A DNA stretch of 64,000 bases, taken from assembly GCF_947259555.1 (NCBI RefSeq), contig NZ_CAMYMD010000059.1, forward strand, positions 124,001 through 188,000, written 5' to 3'. A program made the position numbers and the translations under genes. The notes beneath the pieces are model-generated. The model ran no database searches and was not told the DNA's origin. It was given only the letters and a program-made list of their open reading frames with translations. Source of the stretch: an uncultured Roseovarius sp. (lineage in GTDB: Bacteria > Pseudomonadota > Alphaproteobacteria > Rhodobacterales > Rhodobacteraceae). Positions 34,220-43,062 of this stretch are shown piece after piece (position 1 is the stretch's first letter; each line of letters opens with the position of its first letter).

Positions 34220-34555
34220 ATGAGAGACATACAGACAGAGGTGGAGCGCGATCTCAGCCTTATAGCCGGGAACCTCGATAGCGCATTTCCGGACTGCGCG
34301 CCGGTGATGATCATTGCGGTAGGTCAGCAGGGTTTCATCGAGCACCGGGTTATCGCAAATGTGATGGTCGATTATCTCGGTAACGTGACATTCCGAGGTC
34401 CCGTCAACGATAAGGCCCACCTCTTTCTCCACCTCTTCGGCTACCGCGTCGAATGGCACCGCGGCGCGCCCATGACATACACCCTATGCGGATCCGCCAA
34501 GAGTCTGAGCGCGCATGAGAGAATGTCGGCACGCGAGAGGGGGGACCTGCTGTGA
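34220..34555 (+). CDS. Hypothetical island protein
   Basis: 111 residues from the ATG at 34220, behind AAGGGAG. Acidic N-terminal helix (MRDIQTEVERDLSLIAGNLD), then a beta-rich domain and a basic tail. No family recognised. Its stop overlaps the next gene's GTG start, so the three small genes 34220-35147 form one operon ending at the terminator 35156. Confidence 0.6.
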   Translation: MRDIQTEVERDLSLIAGNLDSAFPDCAPVMIIAVGQQGFIEHRVIANVMVDYLGNVTFRGPVNDKAHLFLHLFGYRVEWHRGAPMTYTLCGSAKSLSAHERMSARERGDLL

Positions 34556-34917
34556 TACCCATCGAAGCGCGCATCGACGAACTGGAATCAGACCTGGGCC
34601 GGGTTGCGGCGTGGATAGAACACCGCTTCCCCGAGCTCGGGCGGATCCGGATCCATAGCGCACTCCAAGACCCAGGCGTACCTTTCCGCGAGGTCGCTGC
34701 AGTCCTGGTTGAAGCCAACGGAGAGGGCCTGGACCCAGGCCTGGCAGTCACCGAAGCAAAGCGATGCTTGAAGAAATACGACTGGCATGTTCGCTGGTAT
34801 AGCGGCGAGCCTATCGCCGCCGGGGTGTGGTCAGACGCTGTGCCGCCGCTTCCGATCGACTGGTTGAATACTCTTGTATGGCTCGAGGATGGAAATCCAG
34901 TGTTCGGGCCGGACTGA
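34552..34917 (+). CDS. Hypothetical island protein (GTG start)
   Basis: 121 residues starting at GTG 34552, which overlaps the previous stop as GTGA. Sequence begins MIPIEARIDELESDLGRVAAWIEHRFPELG, with a helical acidic N-terminus and a tryptophan-rich C-terminus. No family recognised. It shares one base with the next gene. Confidence 0.58.
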   Translation: MIPIEARIDELESDLGRVAAWIEHRFPELGRIRIHSALQDPGVPFREVAAVLVEANGEGLDPGLAVTEAKRCLKKYDWHVRWYSGEPIAAGVWSDAVPPLPIDWLNTLVWLEDGNPVFGPD

Positions 34918-35147
34918 TGAAAATAGACCCCGCCCTCATTGAAGTCCATCGCCGACCTCACCCGCATCAATTTCGACACGACGTCAGCTACAACGGCGTC
35001 ATAATAGATGGTCACACGCTCAATGCATCTCCGGATGCTGACACAGATCATCTCAGATGTATCGCTGCAGGCCGACTCCAGGCGTTGCTCGATAGCGAAT
35101 CTGCGCATGAGCGTCTTGCTTTCATACGCAAGACAATGGTCGATTAG
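34917..35147 (+). CDS. Hypothetical island protein
   Basis: 76 residues from the ATG at 34917, overlapping the stop before it. Sequence MKIDPALIEVHRRPHPHQFRHD has a His-rich start. No family recognised. Last gene of the set, nine bases before a strong terminator. Confidence 0.52.
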   Translation: MKIDPALIEVHRRPHPHQFRHDVSYNGVIIDGHTLNASPDADTDHLRCIAAGRLQALLDSESAHERLAFIRKTMVD

Positions 35148-35155
35148 CCTTTTGA

Positions 35156-35180
35156 CCCCGGCCACCGCGCCGGGGTTTTT
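35156..35180 (+). terminator. Rho-independent terminator
   Basis: Stem CCCCGGC/GCCGGGG (35156-35175), loop CACCGC, then TTTTT. Ends the three-gene + strand set; it marks the seam between the plasmid-like part of the island and the efflux cassette. Confidence 0.8.
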
Positions 35181-35239
35181 GCTTTGCAGCAAGCGACCAA
35201 AACCGAGGGGTCCCCATGACGCCCGCGATGCGCGAGGCC

Positions 35240-35863
35240 CTATTTGTCTTGCACATCTGGTGGGTCCTCCTGCGTGCGTAGCAGCGCCGTCTGTAGCTCG
35301 AAGAGACGGAGGCCTTCCTCGACGAGGGGAAAGCCGCGCGCGCCCAGCGTCCACCGGATCGCGACCCCTTGCACCAGCGATGCCAGCAGCATCGCGGCAT
35401 CCTCGGCCGCGACGTCGCGGCGCAGATCGCCCGAGGCCTGTTGATCCCGAAGCGCGGCGACAAGGCGCCCCTGGAACGTGGCGAGAAGCTCGCGAAACAC
35501 GTCCCTTAGTGCGGCATTGTCCACCTGCAACTCTCGCGAGAACAGGATCGAGGGCAGGGCGGGCGTCCTGGCGATGGCGGTCAGTTGCGCCTCGATCAGC
35601 GCCTTCAGGCGCGCGTCTGGCGCGGTGGCCCGTGCCTCGGCCGCACTCCACCGCTGGCGAAGTCGCTCCGCGATGTCCTCGGCGACGGCCAGCCAGAGGG
35701 CGCCTTTGAACGGGAAATGTCGAAAGATCGCCGGCTGGCTGAGCCCGACCGCCCGGGCCACATCCGTCGTGCTGAGACGGTCTGGGCCTGTCTCGTCTGC
35801 CAGCCGCAGCACCTCTGCGACGATCTGGGCCTTTCGATCTTCCGCACTTTTGCGGCCTGCCAT
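35240..35863 (-). CDS. TetR family repressor of the RND pump
   Basis: 207 residues from the ATG at 35863 (MAGRKSAEDRKAQI). An in-frame ATG at 35911 has a better GGAGG site and would add 16 residues, but it would place the palindrome-like GTTAGTGATAGATAAC (about 35877) inside the gene. The DNA-binding domain is standard (LSTTDVARAVGLSQPAIFRHFPFKGALW). Divergent from a small gene and the MFP-RND pair, which it probably controls. Confidence 0.85.
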   Translation of the reverse strand: MAGRKSAEDRKAQIVAEVLRLADETGPDRLSTTDVARAVGLSQPAIFRHFPFKGALWLAVAEDIAERLRQRWSAAEARATAPDARLKALIEAQLTAIARTPALPSILFSRELQVDNAALRDVFRELLATFQGRLVAALRDQQASGDLRRDVAAEDAAMLLASLVQGVAIRWTLGARGFPLVEEGLRLFELQTALLRTQEDPPDVQDK

Positions 35864-35958
35864 GCGCGCCTCTCTTGTTAGTGATAGATAACTTACATAC
35901 ACTTCCGTCATCCGCAACCTCCATTCCGAGTCGTACCTATCCGACAGAAAGGCCGCGC

Positions 35959-36174
35959 ATGCGCCCCGAGACTGCCCCAAACGGCCATTCCGGCCTGCAA
36001 CTCGCACTGCACGGGCCCGTTTGCGCGCTGATTGCGCGGCAATACCTGTCAAAGGATGCGATGTCCGAGGCATGGGATCGTATCGCCAAGGGCCCCGAGG
36101 CCGAGTTCGACCCGCTTGTGTTAACCCACGGGGCAGGCGCGGCGCTCGCGCGGATGCGCCGGGCGCAGGGCTGA
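35959..36174 (+). CDS. Small hypothetical protein ahead of the efflux genes
   Basis: 71 residues from the ATG at 35959. Sequence MRPETAPNGHSGLQLALHGP... is soluble with a helical second half. It lies four bases before the adaptor gene, so it is part of the efflux operon. No family recognised. Confidence 0.55.
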   Translation: MRPETAPNGHSGLQLALHGPVCALIARQYLSKDAMSEAWDRIAKGPEAEFDPLVLTHGAGAALARMRRAQG

Positions 36175-36178
36175 GCGC

Positions 36179-37477
36179 ATGCGGTTTGCGCCTCTCTTCG
36201 CCCTGCCGCCCATCGCGCTCGGGATCGCTGCCGCGGTCTGGATGATTTCATCGGCCCCAGGCCCCGCACAGCTCGAAGGGGAAGCACCGGCCCATCCTGT
36301 CCGCGTCCTCACCGTCGCGGCGCAGGAGATCCGTCCCAGCGCCACCGCTTGGGGCAACCTGCGGGCCGCCGAGAGCTGGGTGGCGGTGTCCGAGGTGCAG
36401 GGCGAGGTGATCTGGCGTCACCCCGACCTTGAGCCGGGCCGCCTGATCCCGGCCGGGACGGAGGTGCTGCGGATCGATCCGGCCGATTACGAACTGGCGC
36501 TGGCGCAGGCCGAGGCCGACATCGACGCCTTTTCCGCCGAAGCCGCGCAACTGACCGCCGAGACCGCCAACACGACCCGTATCCTCGCGCTGGAGCGCGA
36601 ACGGCTGGCGCTGGCCGAGGGCGACCTTGCCCGGACCCGCCGGCTGGCCGAACAGGGCACCGTGCCCCAGGCGCGTCTGGACGAGGCTGAGCGTGCCACA
36701 CTTCTGGCCCGGCGCACGGTGGCGGAGCTGGAAAACACGCTGGCCCTCATCCCGTCGCGCGAGGCGCGGATCGTGGCGCAGATCGCGCGGACGCAGGCCG
36801 CCCTCGACCGCGCCCGAAGGTCGCTTGACCGGACCGCGCTGACGACGCCCTTCGACCTGCGCGTGACCGAGGTGAGCGCCGAACGCTTTCAGACCATAGC
36901 ACCCGGCCAGGTGGTCATCCGCGCCGACGGGATCGCCGCGGCCGAGGTCGTAGCGCATCTGCCGATCGACAGCTTTCGCCGCCTCGTCGCCAGTGTGCCC
37001 GGCGGTGTCACCCTGGGTGACATGATGCGCGACTTGCCTGCCACGCAGATCGACGTGACGCTCAGCCCCTTGTCCGACCCCGCGCAGGAATGGCCCGCGC
37101 GCGTCAGCCGGATAAAGGGGGTGCTCGACATCCGCGTCCGCACCGTTCCCGTGGTGGTGACGGTTGACGAGCCTTACGCCGGCGCGGACCCGCCCCGTCG
37201 TCTGCCGCTGGTCTCCAACATGCAGGTGCAGCTTGCCTTCAAGGGCGCGCCGCGAAACGGGGTCATCGCGATCCCCGAAGCGGCGTTGCACGCCGGAATG
37301 GTGCGTGTCGCCGGCCCCGATGATCTGCTGGAACTGCGCGCCGTCACACCCGCCTTCGCCCAGGACGGGCAGGTGGTGATTGCCGAGGGGCTTACCCCGG
37401 GCGACCGCGTGGTGATCGACGATATCGCGCCCGCCATTCCCGGCATGGTGCTGTCGCCGGTAGAGGCTAAGGAATGA
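36179..37477 (+). CDS. RND efflux periplasmic adaptor (MFP)
   Basis: 432 residues. An N-terminal membrane anchor or signal (LFALPPIALGIAAAVWMIS) is followed by a lipoyl/barrel-sandwich half (AWGNLRAAESWVAVSEVQGEV...), a long alpha-hairpin at about residues 105-210 and the second half. It links the inner-membrane pump to an outer-membrane channel. The stop overlaps the pump gene. No outer-membrane factor is encoded nearby. Confidence 0.9.
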   Translation: MRFAPLFALPPIALGIAAAVWMISSAPGPAQLEGEAPAHPVRVLTVAAQEIRPSATAWGNLRAAESWVAVSEVQGEVIWRHPDLEPGRLIPAGTEVLRIDPADYELALAQAEADIDAFSAEAAQLTAETANTTRILALERERLALAEGDLARTRRLAEQGTVPQARLDEAERATLLARRTVAELENTLALIPSREARIVAQIARTQAALDRARRSLDRTALTTPFDLRVTEVSAERFQTIAPGQVVIRADGIAAAEVVAHLPIDSFRRLVASVPGGVTLGDMMRDLPATQIDVTLSPLSDPAQEWPARVSRIKGVLDIRVRTVPVVVTVDEPYAGADPPRRLPLVSNMQVQLAFKGAPRNGVIAIPEAALHAGMVRVAGPDDLLELRAVTPAFAQDGQVVIAEGLTPGDRVVIDDIAPAIPGMVLSPVEAKE

Positions 37478-40400
37478 TCCGCTGGTTCACCAGCCATCCG
37501 ACGGCAAGCAACCTTCTGCTGCTCCTGTTCCTGGCCGCGGGTGTCTTCGCCGCGCCCGGCCTCTTGCGCGAGACCTTTCCCGATTTCCGCGCAACCGAGG
37601 CCGAGATAATCGTCCCTTGGCGTGGCGCCACGGCGGAGGACGTGGAAAGTGCCATCTGCGCGCCGCTCTGGGACAGGGTGCAGGGCGTCGAGGGGCTCGA
37701 GACCCTGACCTGCACCGCGCAGACCGGCCGCGCCCGTGCTGTCGCGACCATGGCCCCCGGCAACGACGCCCTGCGCTTTGTCAATTCCCTGCGCACCGAG
37801 GTCGCGGCGATCGATACATTTCCGGCCACGGCCGATCCCGCCATCACACGCGAGCTGAACCGGACCGATCCGGTCACCTCCGTCGCCGTCTCGGGCGATC
37901 TGCCGCTGGCCGAACTGGACCTCTACGCCGACGACCTGTCCGACCGGCTGAGCGTCTTGGCCGGGGTGGCGACGGTGACGCGGTCGGGGCTCGGGGCGCG
38001 CACGCTGCGCATCTCGGCGCGCGAGGCGGTGCTGACCAGCCACGGGCTGACGCCCGCGTCCTTGGCCAACGCCATCGCCGCCCAGAACATCGACCTGCCC
38101 GCCGGCACGCTGGAGGGCGCGGGCGCCGACCTGACCCTGCGCTTTGCCGCCGAGCGGGACACGGCGACGGCGCTTGCCACGATCCCGGTGCTGGTCCTGC
38201 CCAACGGCGCGACCCTGACCTTGGGCGACGTGGCCTTGATCGAGGAAAGGTTCGAGCCGCCGCAGGACCGTGCCTTCGTCGATGGCAGGCCGGCCATCCT
38301 GATCGACGTTGCCAAGGCGCTGGACGCCGACGCGCTGGGCGTCCTCGATGACGTGACGGCGCTGGTGGCGGCAGAAACGGCGCGCCTGCCAGACACCGTC
38401 AAGGTTGAGGTGGTGCAGGACGTGACTTCCATCATCCGCGACCGTCTGCTGATGTTGGTGCAGAACGGCGTGATCGGCCTTGTGCTGGTCGTCGCCGTGA
38501 TGAGCCTCTTCTTCCGCCCCGGTTTCGCGATCTGGGCCGCGATGGGCTTGCCCGTGGCCTTTGCCGGGGCCTTCGCCTGGATGGCGTTAACCGGCTTCAG
38601 CCTGAACATGATGACGCTGGTGGCACTGCTCATGGCGATCGGGATCGTGATGGACGATTCCATCGTGATCGCGGATTCGATTGCGGTGCATGCCGCCAAG
38701 GGGGCAACGGTTGAAAACGTGGCCGCTGGCGTTGCCGCCGTAGCGCCCGGTGTCCTCTCGTCCTTCCTGACCACGCTGGCCGTGTTCCTGCCCCTGGCCT
38801 TTCTGGCCGGCGAGCTGGGCGCGGTGCTGGAGGTTCTGCCGGTCGTTCTGCTGGCGGCCCTTGCCGCCTCGCTGGTCGAGGCCTTCTTCATCCTGCCGCA
38901 TCACCTGAAGGGCGGGATGAAAGAGCGCGCGCCGTCACGCTTTCGCCGCCGCTTCGAAGCGGGGTTCGACGCGCTCCGCGAGCACGGCGTGGGGCGTTTG
39001 GCCGATGCCGCGATCCGGGGCCGCTGGCTGGTGGCGGGGCTGGCCGTTGCCGCGCTGATCGTGACGGTCGGCGCCCTCGGCGGCGGCGTGGTCAAGCGCG
39101 AGGCGATGCCCGAGATCGACGGTGACGTGCTGGAAGCGCGGCTGATGCTGCCCGCGGGCGCACCGGTGGCGCGCACGTCGGAGGCTGTCGCGCTGGTCGA
39201 GGCTGCGCTCGACCGTGTGAACGCGCGCCTCACGCCCGAGCAGCCAGACGGACAGGCGCTGGTGATCCGCCATATCACGCGCATGGGGCGCAACCTGTCG
39301 GCCGGCGAGGCCGGCGCCCATGTCGCCACCGTCGCGGTAGACCTTCTGGGGGCCGAGACGCGGACCACCACGCTCGACGAGATCGCCAGCCTCTGGCGCG
39401 CGGAAATCGGCCCGCTGCCCGGCGTCTCCTCGCCGATCCTGACTGAACCGGGCATCGGCCCGCAGGGGATTGCGGTGGAACTGCGCCTGACCCATCCCGA
39501 CATCGCGACGCTGGAGAATGCGGGCCGCGCCACGATGGCCGAGTTGCAGACCTACGCGGGCGTCCGCAACGCGATCCTCGATCTGCGACCCGGCACGCCC
39601 GAGTTGCGGCTAAGCCTGTCGCCAGGGGCCGAGGCCCTGGGGCTGACGGCAAGCGATGTCGCGGCGCAGCTGCGCGCCGCCTTCCTTGGCACGCAGCTTG
39701 CCGAGATCCGGCGCGGCGACCTTGCCTGGGATCTGGAAGTCCGGTTGAACAACGCCGACAGGGCCACCCGCGCCGACCTGACCGAGTTCGAGATCGCATT
39801 GCCTGAAGGCGACACTGTTCCGTTGGGAACCGTGGCCACCCAGACTGAGGGTCGGGGGTGGGGCATCATCACCCGCCGCGACGGTCAGCGCACCCTGACC
39901 GTTTCCGCGGATGTCGACGGACGTGTCGGCAATGCCGACGCGATCACGGCCCGGATGGCCGAAGGATTCCTGCCAGAGCTCGTCGTCACGACCTCCGGCC
40001 TCGGCTTCGAGATTGGCGGGCAGGCCGCGAATTCTGCGGAAACCGTCGGCTCGATCCTGCGGGGCTTCGCGATCGGCCTTGTCGGCGTCTACATTGTGCT
40101 CAGCTTCCAGTTCCGCAGCTACATCGAGCCGCTGATCGTCATGATCAGCATCCCGCTGGCCTTTCTGGGCGTGATCTGGGGGCATGTGCTGATGGGCTAC
40201 AACATCTCCATGCCGTCGCTGGTGGGGGCGGCCTCGCTGGCGGGGATCGTCGTGAACAACGCCATCCTGCTGGTCGGCGTGATCAAGACCCGCCGCGCCG
40301 AAGGCCGTTCCGCCACGGATGCCGCCGGAGACGCCGTCCGCGCCCGGTTCCGGCCGATCGTCGTGTCCGTTTCGACCACCATAATGGGCATGGCGCCGCT

Positions 40401-40548
40401 GCTGCGGGAAACCTCGACCCAGGCGCAGACGCTCAAGCCGCTGGTGATCGCAGTGGTCTTTGGCCTTCTGGCCGCCACGGTGCTGACCCTGCTGGTGCTT
40501 CCGGCGTTATACGCGATGCTCGATGACATGCGTCCGGACAATCGGTGA
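37474..40548 (+). CDS. RND family multidrug efflux permease
   Basis: 1024 residues, full length, about 12 helices with two large periplasmic loops. The proton-relay region in helix 4 reads LLMAIGIVMDDSIVIADSI, with the expected Asp pair. The pump uses the proton gradient to export hydrophobic compounds. It is of the smaller HAE1-like/AcrB-related class common in alphaproteobacteria; the substrate cannot be told. GC content is higher than in the island genes to its left. Confidence 0.93.
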   Translation: MIRWFTSHPTASNLLLLLFLAAGVFAAPGLLRETFPDFRATEAEIIVPWRGATAEDVESAICAPLWDRVQGVEGLETLTCTAQTGRARAVATMAPGNDALRFVNSLRTEVAAIDTFPATADPAITRELNRTDPVTSVAVSGDLPLAELDLYADDLSDRLSVLAGVATVTRSGLGARTLRISAREAVLTSHGLTPASLANAIAAQNIDLPAGTLEGAGADLTLRFAAERDTATALATIPVLVLPNGATLTLGDVALIEERFEPPQDRAFVDGRPAILIDVAKALDADALGVLDDVTALVAAETARLPDTVKVEVVQDVTSIIRDRLLMLVQNGVIGLVLVVAVMSLFFRPGFAIWAAMGLPVAFAGAFAWMALTGFSLNMMTLVALLMAIGIVMDDSIVIADSIAVHAAKGATVENVAAGVAAVAPGVLSSFLTTLAVFLPLAFLAGELGAVLEVLPVVLLAALAASLVEAFFILPHHLKGGMKERAPSRFRRRFEAGFDALREHGVGRLADAAIRGRWLVAGLAVAALIVTVGALGGGVVKREAMPEIDGDVLEARLMLPAGAPVARTSEAVALVEAALDRVNARLTPEQPDGQALVIRHITRMGRNLSAGEAGAHVATVAVDLLGAETRTTTLDEIASLWRAEIGPLPGVSSPILTEPGIGPQGIAVELRLTHPDIATLENAGRATMAELQTYAGVRNAILDLRPGTPELRLSLSPGAEALGLTASDVAAQLRAAFLGTQLAEIRRGDLAWDLEVRLNNADRATRADLTEFEIALPEGDTVPLGTVATQTEGRGWGIITRRDGQRTLTVSADVDGRVGNADAITARMAEGFLPELVVTTSGLGFEIGGQAANSAETVGSILRGFAIGLVGVYIVLSFQFRSYIEPLIVMISIPLAFLGVIWGHVLMGYNISMPSLVGAASLAGIVVNNAILLVGVIKTRRAEGRSATDAAGDAVRARFRPIVVSVSTTIMGMAPLLRETSTQAQTLKPLVIAVVFGLLAATVLTLLVLPALYAMLDDMRPDNR

Positions 40549-41120
40549 GACGCGGAACGCTGTTGCGGAGAGAGGCGTTTTTACACTCCATAGGCAACAG
40601 GAATTGATCAGAAATCCCATAGACCGAAATTTCGTGCCGCGACGCGACTTGCTGCCTTCATCGCGTTGCCAACCCCGGGCGCCAGAAAGGTGCGCTGCGA
40701 AACGCACGAATGACGGCCCTGTTAAGCCGCCTTGCAGCGTTTGTTTGATAGGTGAAGTTCTGGACTGGGCCGTCCGTGATGAGGCGAGACACGCTGCATG
40801 CGCGAATTCGAGGTGGCGAGCCGCGGTCAGTAAGGGCTCGAAACGGACATTGCATTCAGAGCCCTCTGCGCTCATCTGCACCACGAAATGCAAAGGGCTG
40901 GCATCCCGGGGTCCCTGGTAATGCGGAGGGCGAGCGACTTGCAGCGTTCTCGTGCATGAATCGCAAAAATGCCACCGCACAAAAACACCGGCCGCGTTTG
41001 AGCTGATTGGACACATGTCCAGGGCAAAGGCAGGAAATATCATGTCGACAAAGCCCAATCCGAACTCCGTTTCCGAAGCCGCGCTGGTTTGGTGTGCGGT
41101 GCCAGACGTTGACGGAGTGG
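40549..41120. other. Non-coding or decayed stretch after the efflux genes
   Basis: About 570 bases with no supported gene. A short frame at 41042 (35 codons, MSTKPNPNSVSEAALVW) has a weak AGGAA site and may once have been joined to the next frame by a shift. Nothing else was recognised. Confidence 0.35.
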
Positions 41121-41453
41121 ATGAATGCCCTTTGCTCTGTCTTAAATGAAGCACACCGGTCATTTGTGTATTCGCATACGCACTACTTTGGTTTGGACAT
41201 GAAGCGAGAGATCGGTGGATCATTCATCCAGGCGGTGAATATTGGCACATTCCAGCCGCCCAGTCGTCTCAAGCCCAAAGAATGGAACGGTGCAGTGATC
41301 CTGTATGACATGCACGACGGCCAGTTGCAGGCCCATCAGTTCAGCTATGATTGGATTCTCGAGACATATGGCGAGGCCGGTAACGCGCAGGAACTCCATC
41401 AGCGCCGTGCACAAGCCGTGCAAGATCGGGATGATGCACCCCGGGGCGCGTGA
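41121..41453 (+). CDS. Hypothetical protein, possibly a fragment
   Basis: 110 residues from the ATG at 41121. Sequence has a globular look (YSHTHYFGLDMKREIGGSFI, GAVILYDMHDGQLQAHQFSY). The in-frame sequence before the ATG also reads plausibly, so the true start or a frameshift is uncertain. No family recognised. Confidence 0.4.
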   Translation: MNALCSVLNEAHRSFVYSHTHYFGLDMKREIGGSFIQAVNIGTFQPPSRLKPKEWNGAVILYDMHDGQLQAHQFSYDWILETYGEAGNAQELHQRRAQAVQDRDDAPRGA

Positions 41454-41526
41454 TCACGCAACACCTGTCTCCCGATTTCCGGGTGAATTTGGATCGACCG
41501 AACTCCTCTAAAATGAGGAGTCCCAC

Positions 41527-41826
41527 GTGTCGTTTGAATCCAGTCCCACCGAATTTTCCACTGTATGCCCAGAAATCCTGACCGAGCCCGAGGCTGCAGA
41601 GTTCCTGCGCATCGGCCTGACAAAACTCCGTGCGATGCGTCGTGCCGAGCAAATACCGCACAATCCGCAGAAGCCAATCCGCTACCTGAGGTCATCGCTC
41701 CTGGAATGGATGAAAGCTCAGGAGATCCCAGCGAAGAAAGTGGCACCTGATCCAGCACCAAAGCGCTGCACGACCTACAAGACCAATCACAGTAAGGCTG
41801 CCCTTCGGAAGGGAATTCTCGGTTGA
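41527..41826 (+). CDS. Excisionase-like helix-turn-helix protein
   Basis: 99 residues from a GTG at 41527 behind GAGGAG. The domain ILTEPEAAEFLRIGLTKLRAMRRAEQIPHN followed by IRYLRSSLLEWMKAQE is the winged-helix excisionase/AlpA type. The tail is basic. It lies 54 bases ahead of the integrase, the usual pairing that controls integration and excision. Confidence 0.75.
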   Translation: MSFESSPTEFSTVCPEILTEPEAAEFLRIGLTKLRAMRRAEQIPHNPQKPIRYLRSSLLEWMKAQEIPAKKVAPDPAPKRCTTYKTNHSKAALRKGILG

Positions 41827-41836
41827 CCATTCAGGC

Positions 41837-41877
41837 TGCATCTATAGACGTGAGCGAAAGTCACGGAGATAGATGCA
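41837..41877. repeat. Inverted repeat TGCATCTAT/ATAGATGCA ahead of the integrase
   Basis: A 9-base perfect inverted repeat (41837-41845 and 41869-41877) in the excisionase-integrase gap. The same word recurs after the integrase (42745-42783). Confidence 0.6.
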
Positions 41878-41880
41878 GGC

Positions 41881-42657
41881 ATGAAGACAGTCGAGAGGAT
41901 CGGGCACTTCACGATCGCACTGAACCGGAACACTTACCATCTCCGGTGGACGAACAAGAATACGGGAAAGCAGGAATCCGAGAGCTTTGGGCGAGACCAA
42001 GAGCGCGCTGAGAGTGAAGCATGGAAACGAATGGCGGCGCTCGTCTCGCCGGACGACGTGATCGAGCGCCCGAACAACCCGACATTCGAAGAACTCTGGC
42101 ACTTCTATTGTCGCGAGAAGAAGCCGAACTTGTCGGAAGGTCGCGTCCGTCGCCTCGAAGAGGCCTATAAACTCTATTTCAAACCAGCCCTGGCGAAAGT
42201 TCCGGCGAGCGATCTTCCTGACGCAATCCGAAAGATGCGAGATCGAATGCTGAGCGGCTGGACCGGAGATGGTCGCAACAACAGCCGTGGAGTGAGGCAC
42301 CAGCCCATTCATCCCAACACAATAGAAGACCTCGTGAATATCGCGAGGGCCACACTGAATTTCCTGCTCGAGGAGAGGATCATCGTGGGCCCGAGCCCTG
42401 TGCCCACGATTCGAGTGGCGGGGCGGACATCACCGATGGATCGGGATCCAAAGGGGCGGCATGTCAGCTTCGAGGAAATCGGAAAGCTGATCGATGCCTG
42501 CGTATTTCCTCATCACCTTCACATGATGCTGCTTGAACTCGGATGCGCCACCAGGAGCGGTGTGTTTCCAGAGATGCTCACCGATCAAATCCTTTGGGAT
42601 CTCGATGCTATTGACGTGCAGATCACCCGTGAGAGCCCGAATTACAGAATTGGGTGA
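41881..42657 (+). pseudogene. Tyrosine recombinase (integrase), truncated
   Basis: 258 residues. An arm-binding-like N-terminus (FTIALNRNTYHLRWTNKNTGKQE) and SAM-like core-binding domain are followed by the start of the catalytic domain, with the first catalytic arginine in ELGCATRSGVFPEML. The reading frame then ends, so the H-x-x-R box and the tyrosine nucleophile are missing (about 120-150 residues). It cannot be an active recombinase. It marks the right end of the island. Confidence 0.78.
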
Positions 42658-42744
42658 GTCAAAAAAATAAGGGAATAGAGAAAATTTCGCGGAAGCCCAC
42701 GACATCTAAAATGTCAGAACGTATCAGGAACTGTCGCCTGTTTC

Positions 42745-42783
42745 AGATGCAATTTAGATGCAGAGTGGGTAGCGATAGATGCA
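42745..42783. repeat. AGATGCA-type direct repeats after the integrase
   Basis: AGATGCA at 42745, TAGATGCA at 42755 and ATAGATGCA at 42775, all in the same direction. Together with the pair at 41837-41877 they bracket the truncated integrase and could be arm or attachment sites. Confidence 0.5.
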
Positions 42784-42918
42784 GATCACAGGGTCGACTT
42801 GCCTGGGTAGACTCGCCGAAGACGCCACACCGCGATTACGGGTCCGCGATGCGCGCAGAGTGCGCCAGCCGGTAATCGGCAGAAATCCTCCTAAGCCCGG
42901 TAGCCGCGGGTGAAAAGG

Positions 42919-42938
42919 GCGGCCTCAGGGCCGCTTTT
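42919..42938. terminator. Bidirectional terminator between island and hemN
   Basis: GCGGCC-TCAG-GGCCGC with TTTT on the right and AAAA on the left (42913-42938). It can end the hemN transcript on the - strand and any island transcript on the + strand. Confidence 0.72.
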
Positions 42939-42942
42939 CCTT

Positions 42943-43062
42943 CTAATCAAGCCGCTTCAGAAACGCCTTCGCCTCTCGGAGACTGTCGAGCGGATGCGAA
43001 TCCGCTGGACAGTCGCACCGCGCGACCCAAGCGTGAAGGTGGTCATGTTCCAGGCTTTTCAC
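42943..43062 (-). CDS. 39-residue small protein coupled to hemN
   Basis: GTG start at 43062 overlaps the hemN stop in a GTGA junction. The frame encodes MKSLEHDHLHAWVARCDCPADSHPLDSLREAKAFLKRLD and stops just before the bidirectional terminator. It has a CDC and several His, so metal binding is possible. Overlap and terminator position support translation. No family recognised. Confidence 0.5.
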   Translation of the reverse strand: MKSLEHDHLHAWVARCDCPADSHPLDSLREAKAFLKRLD

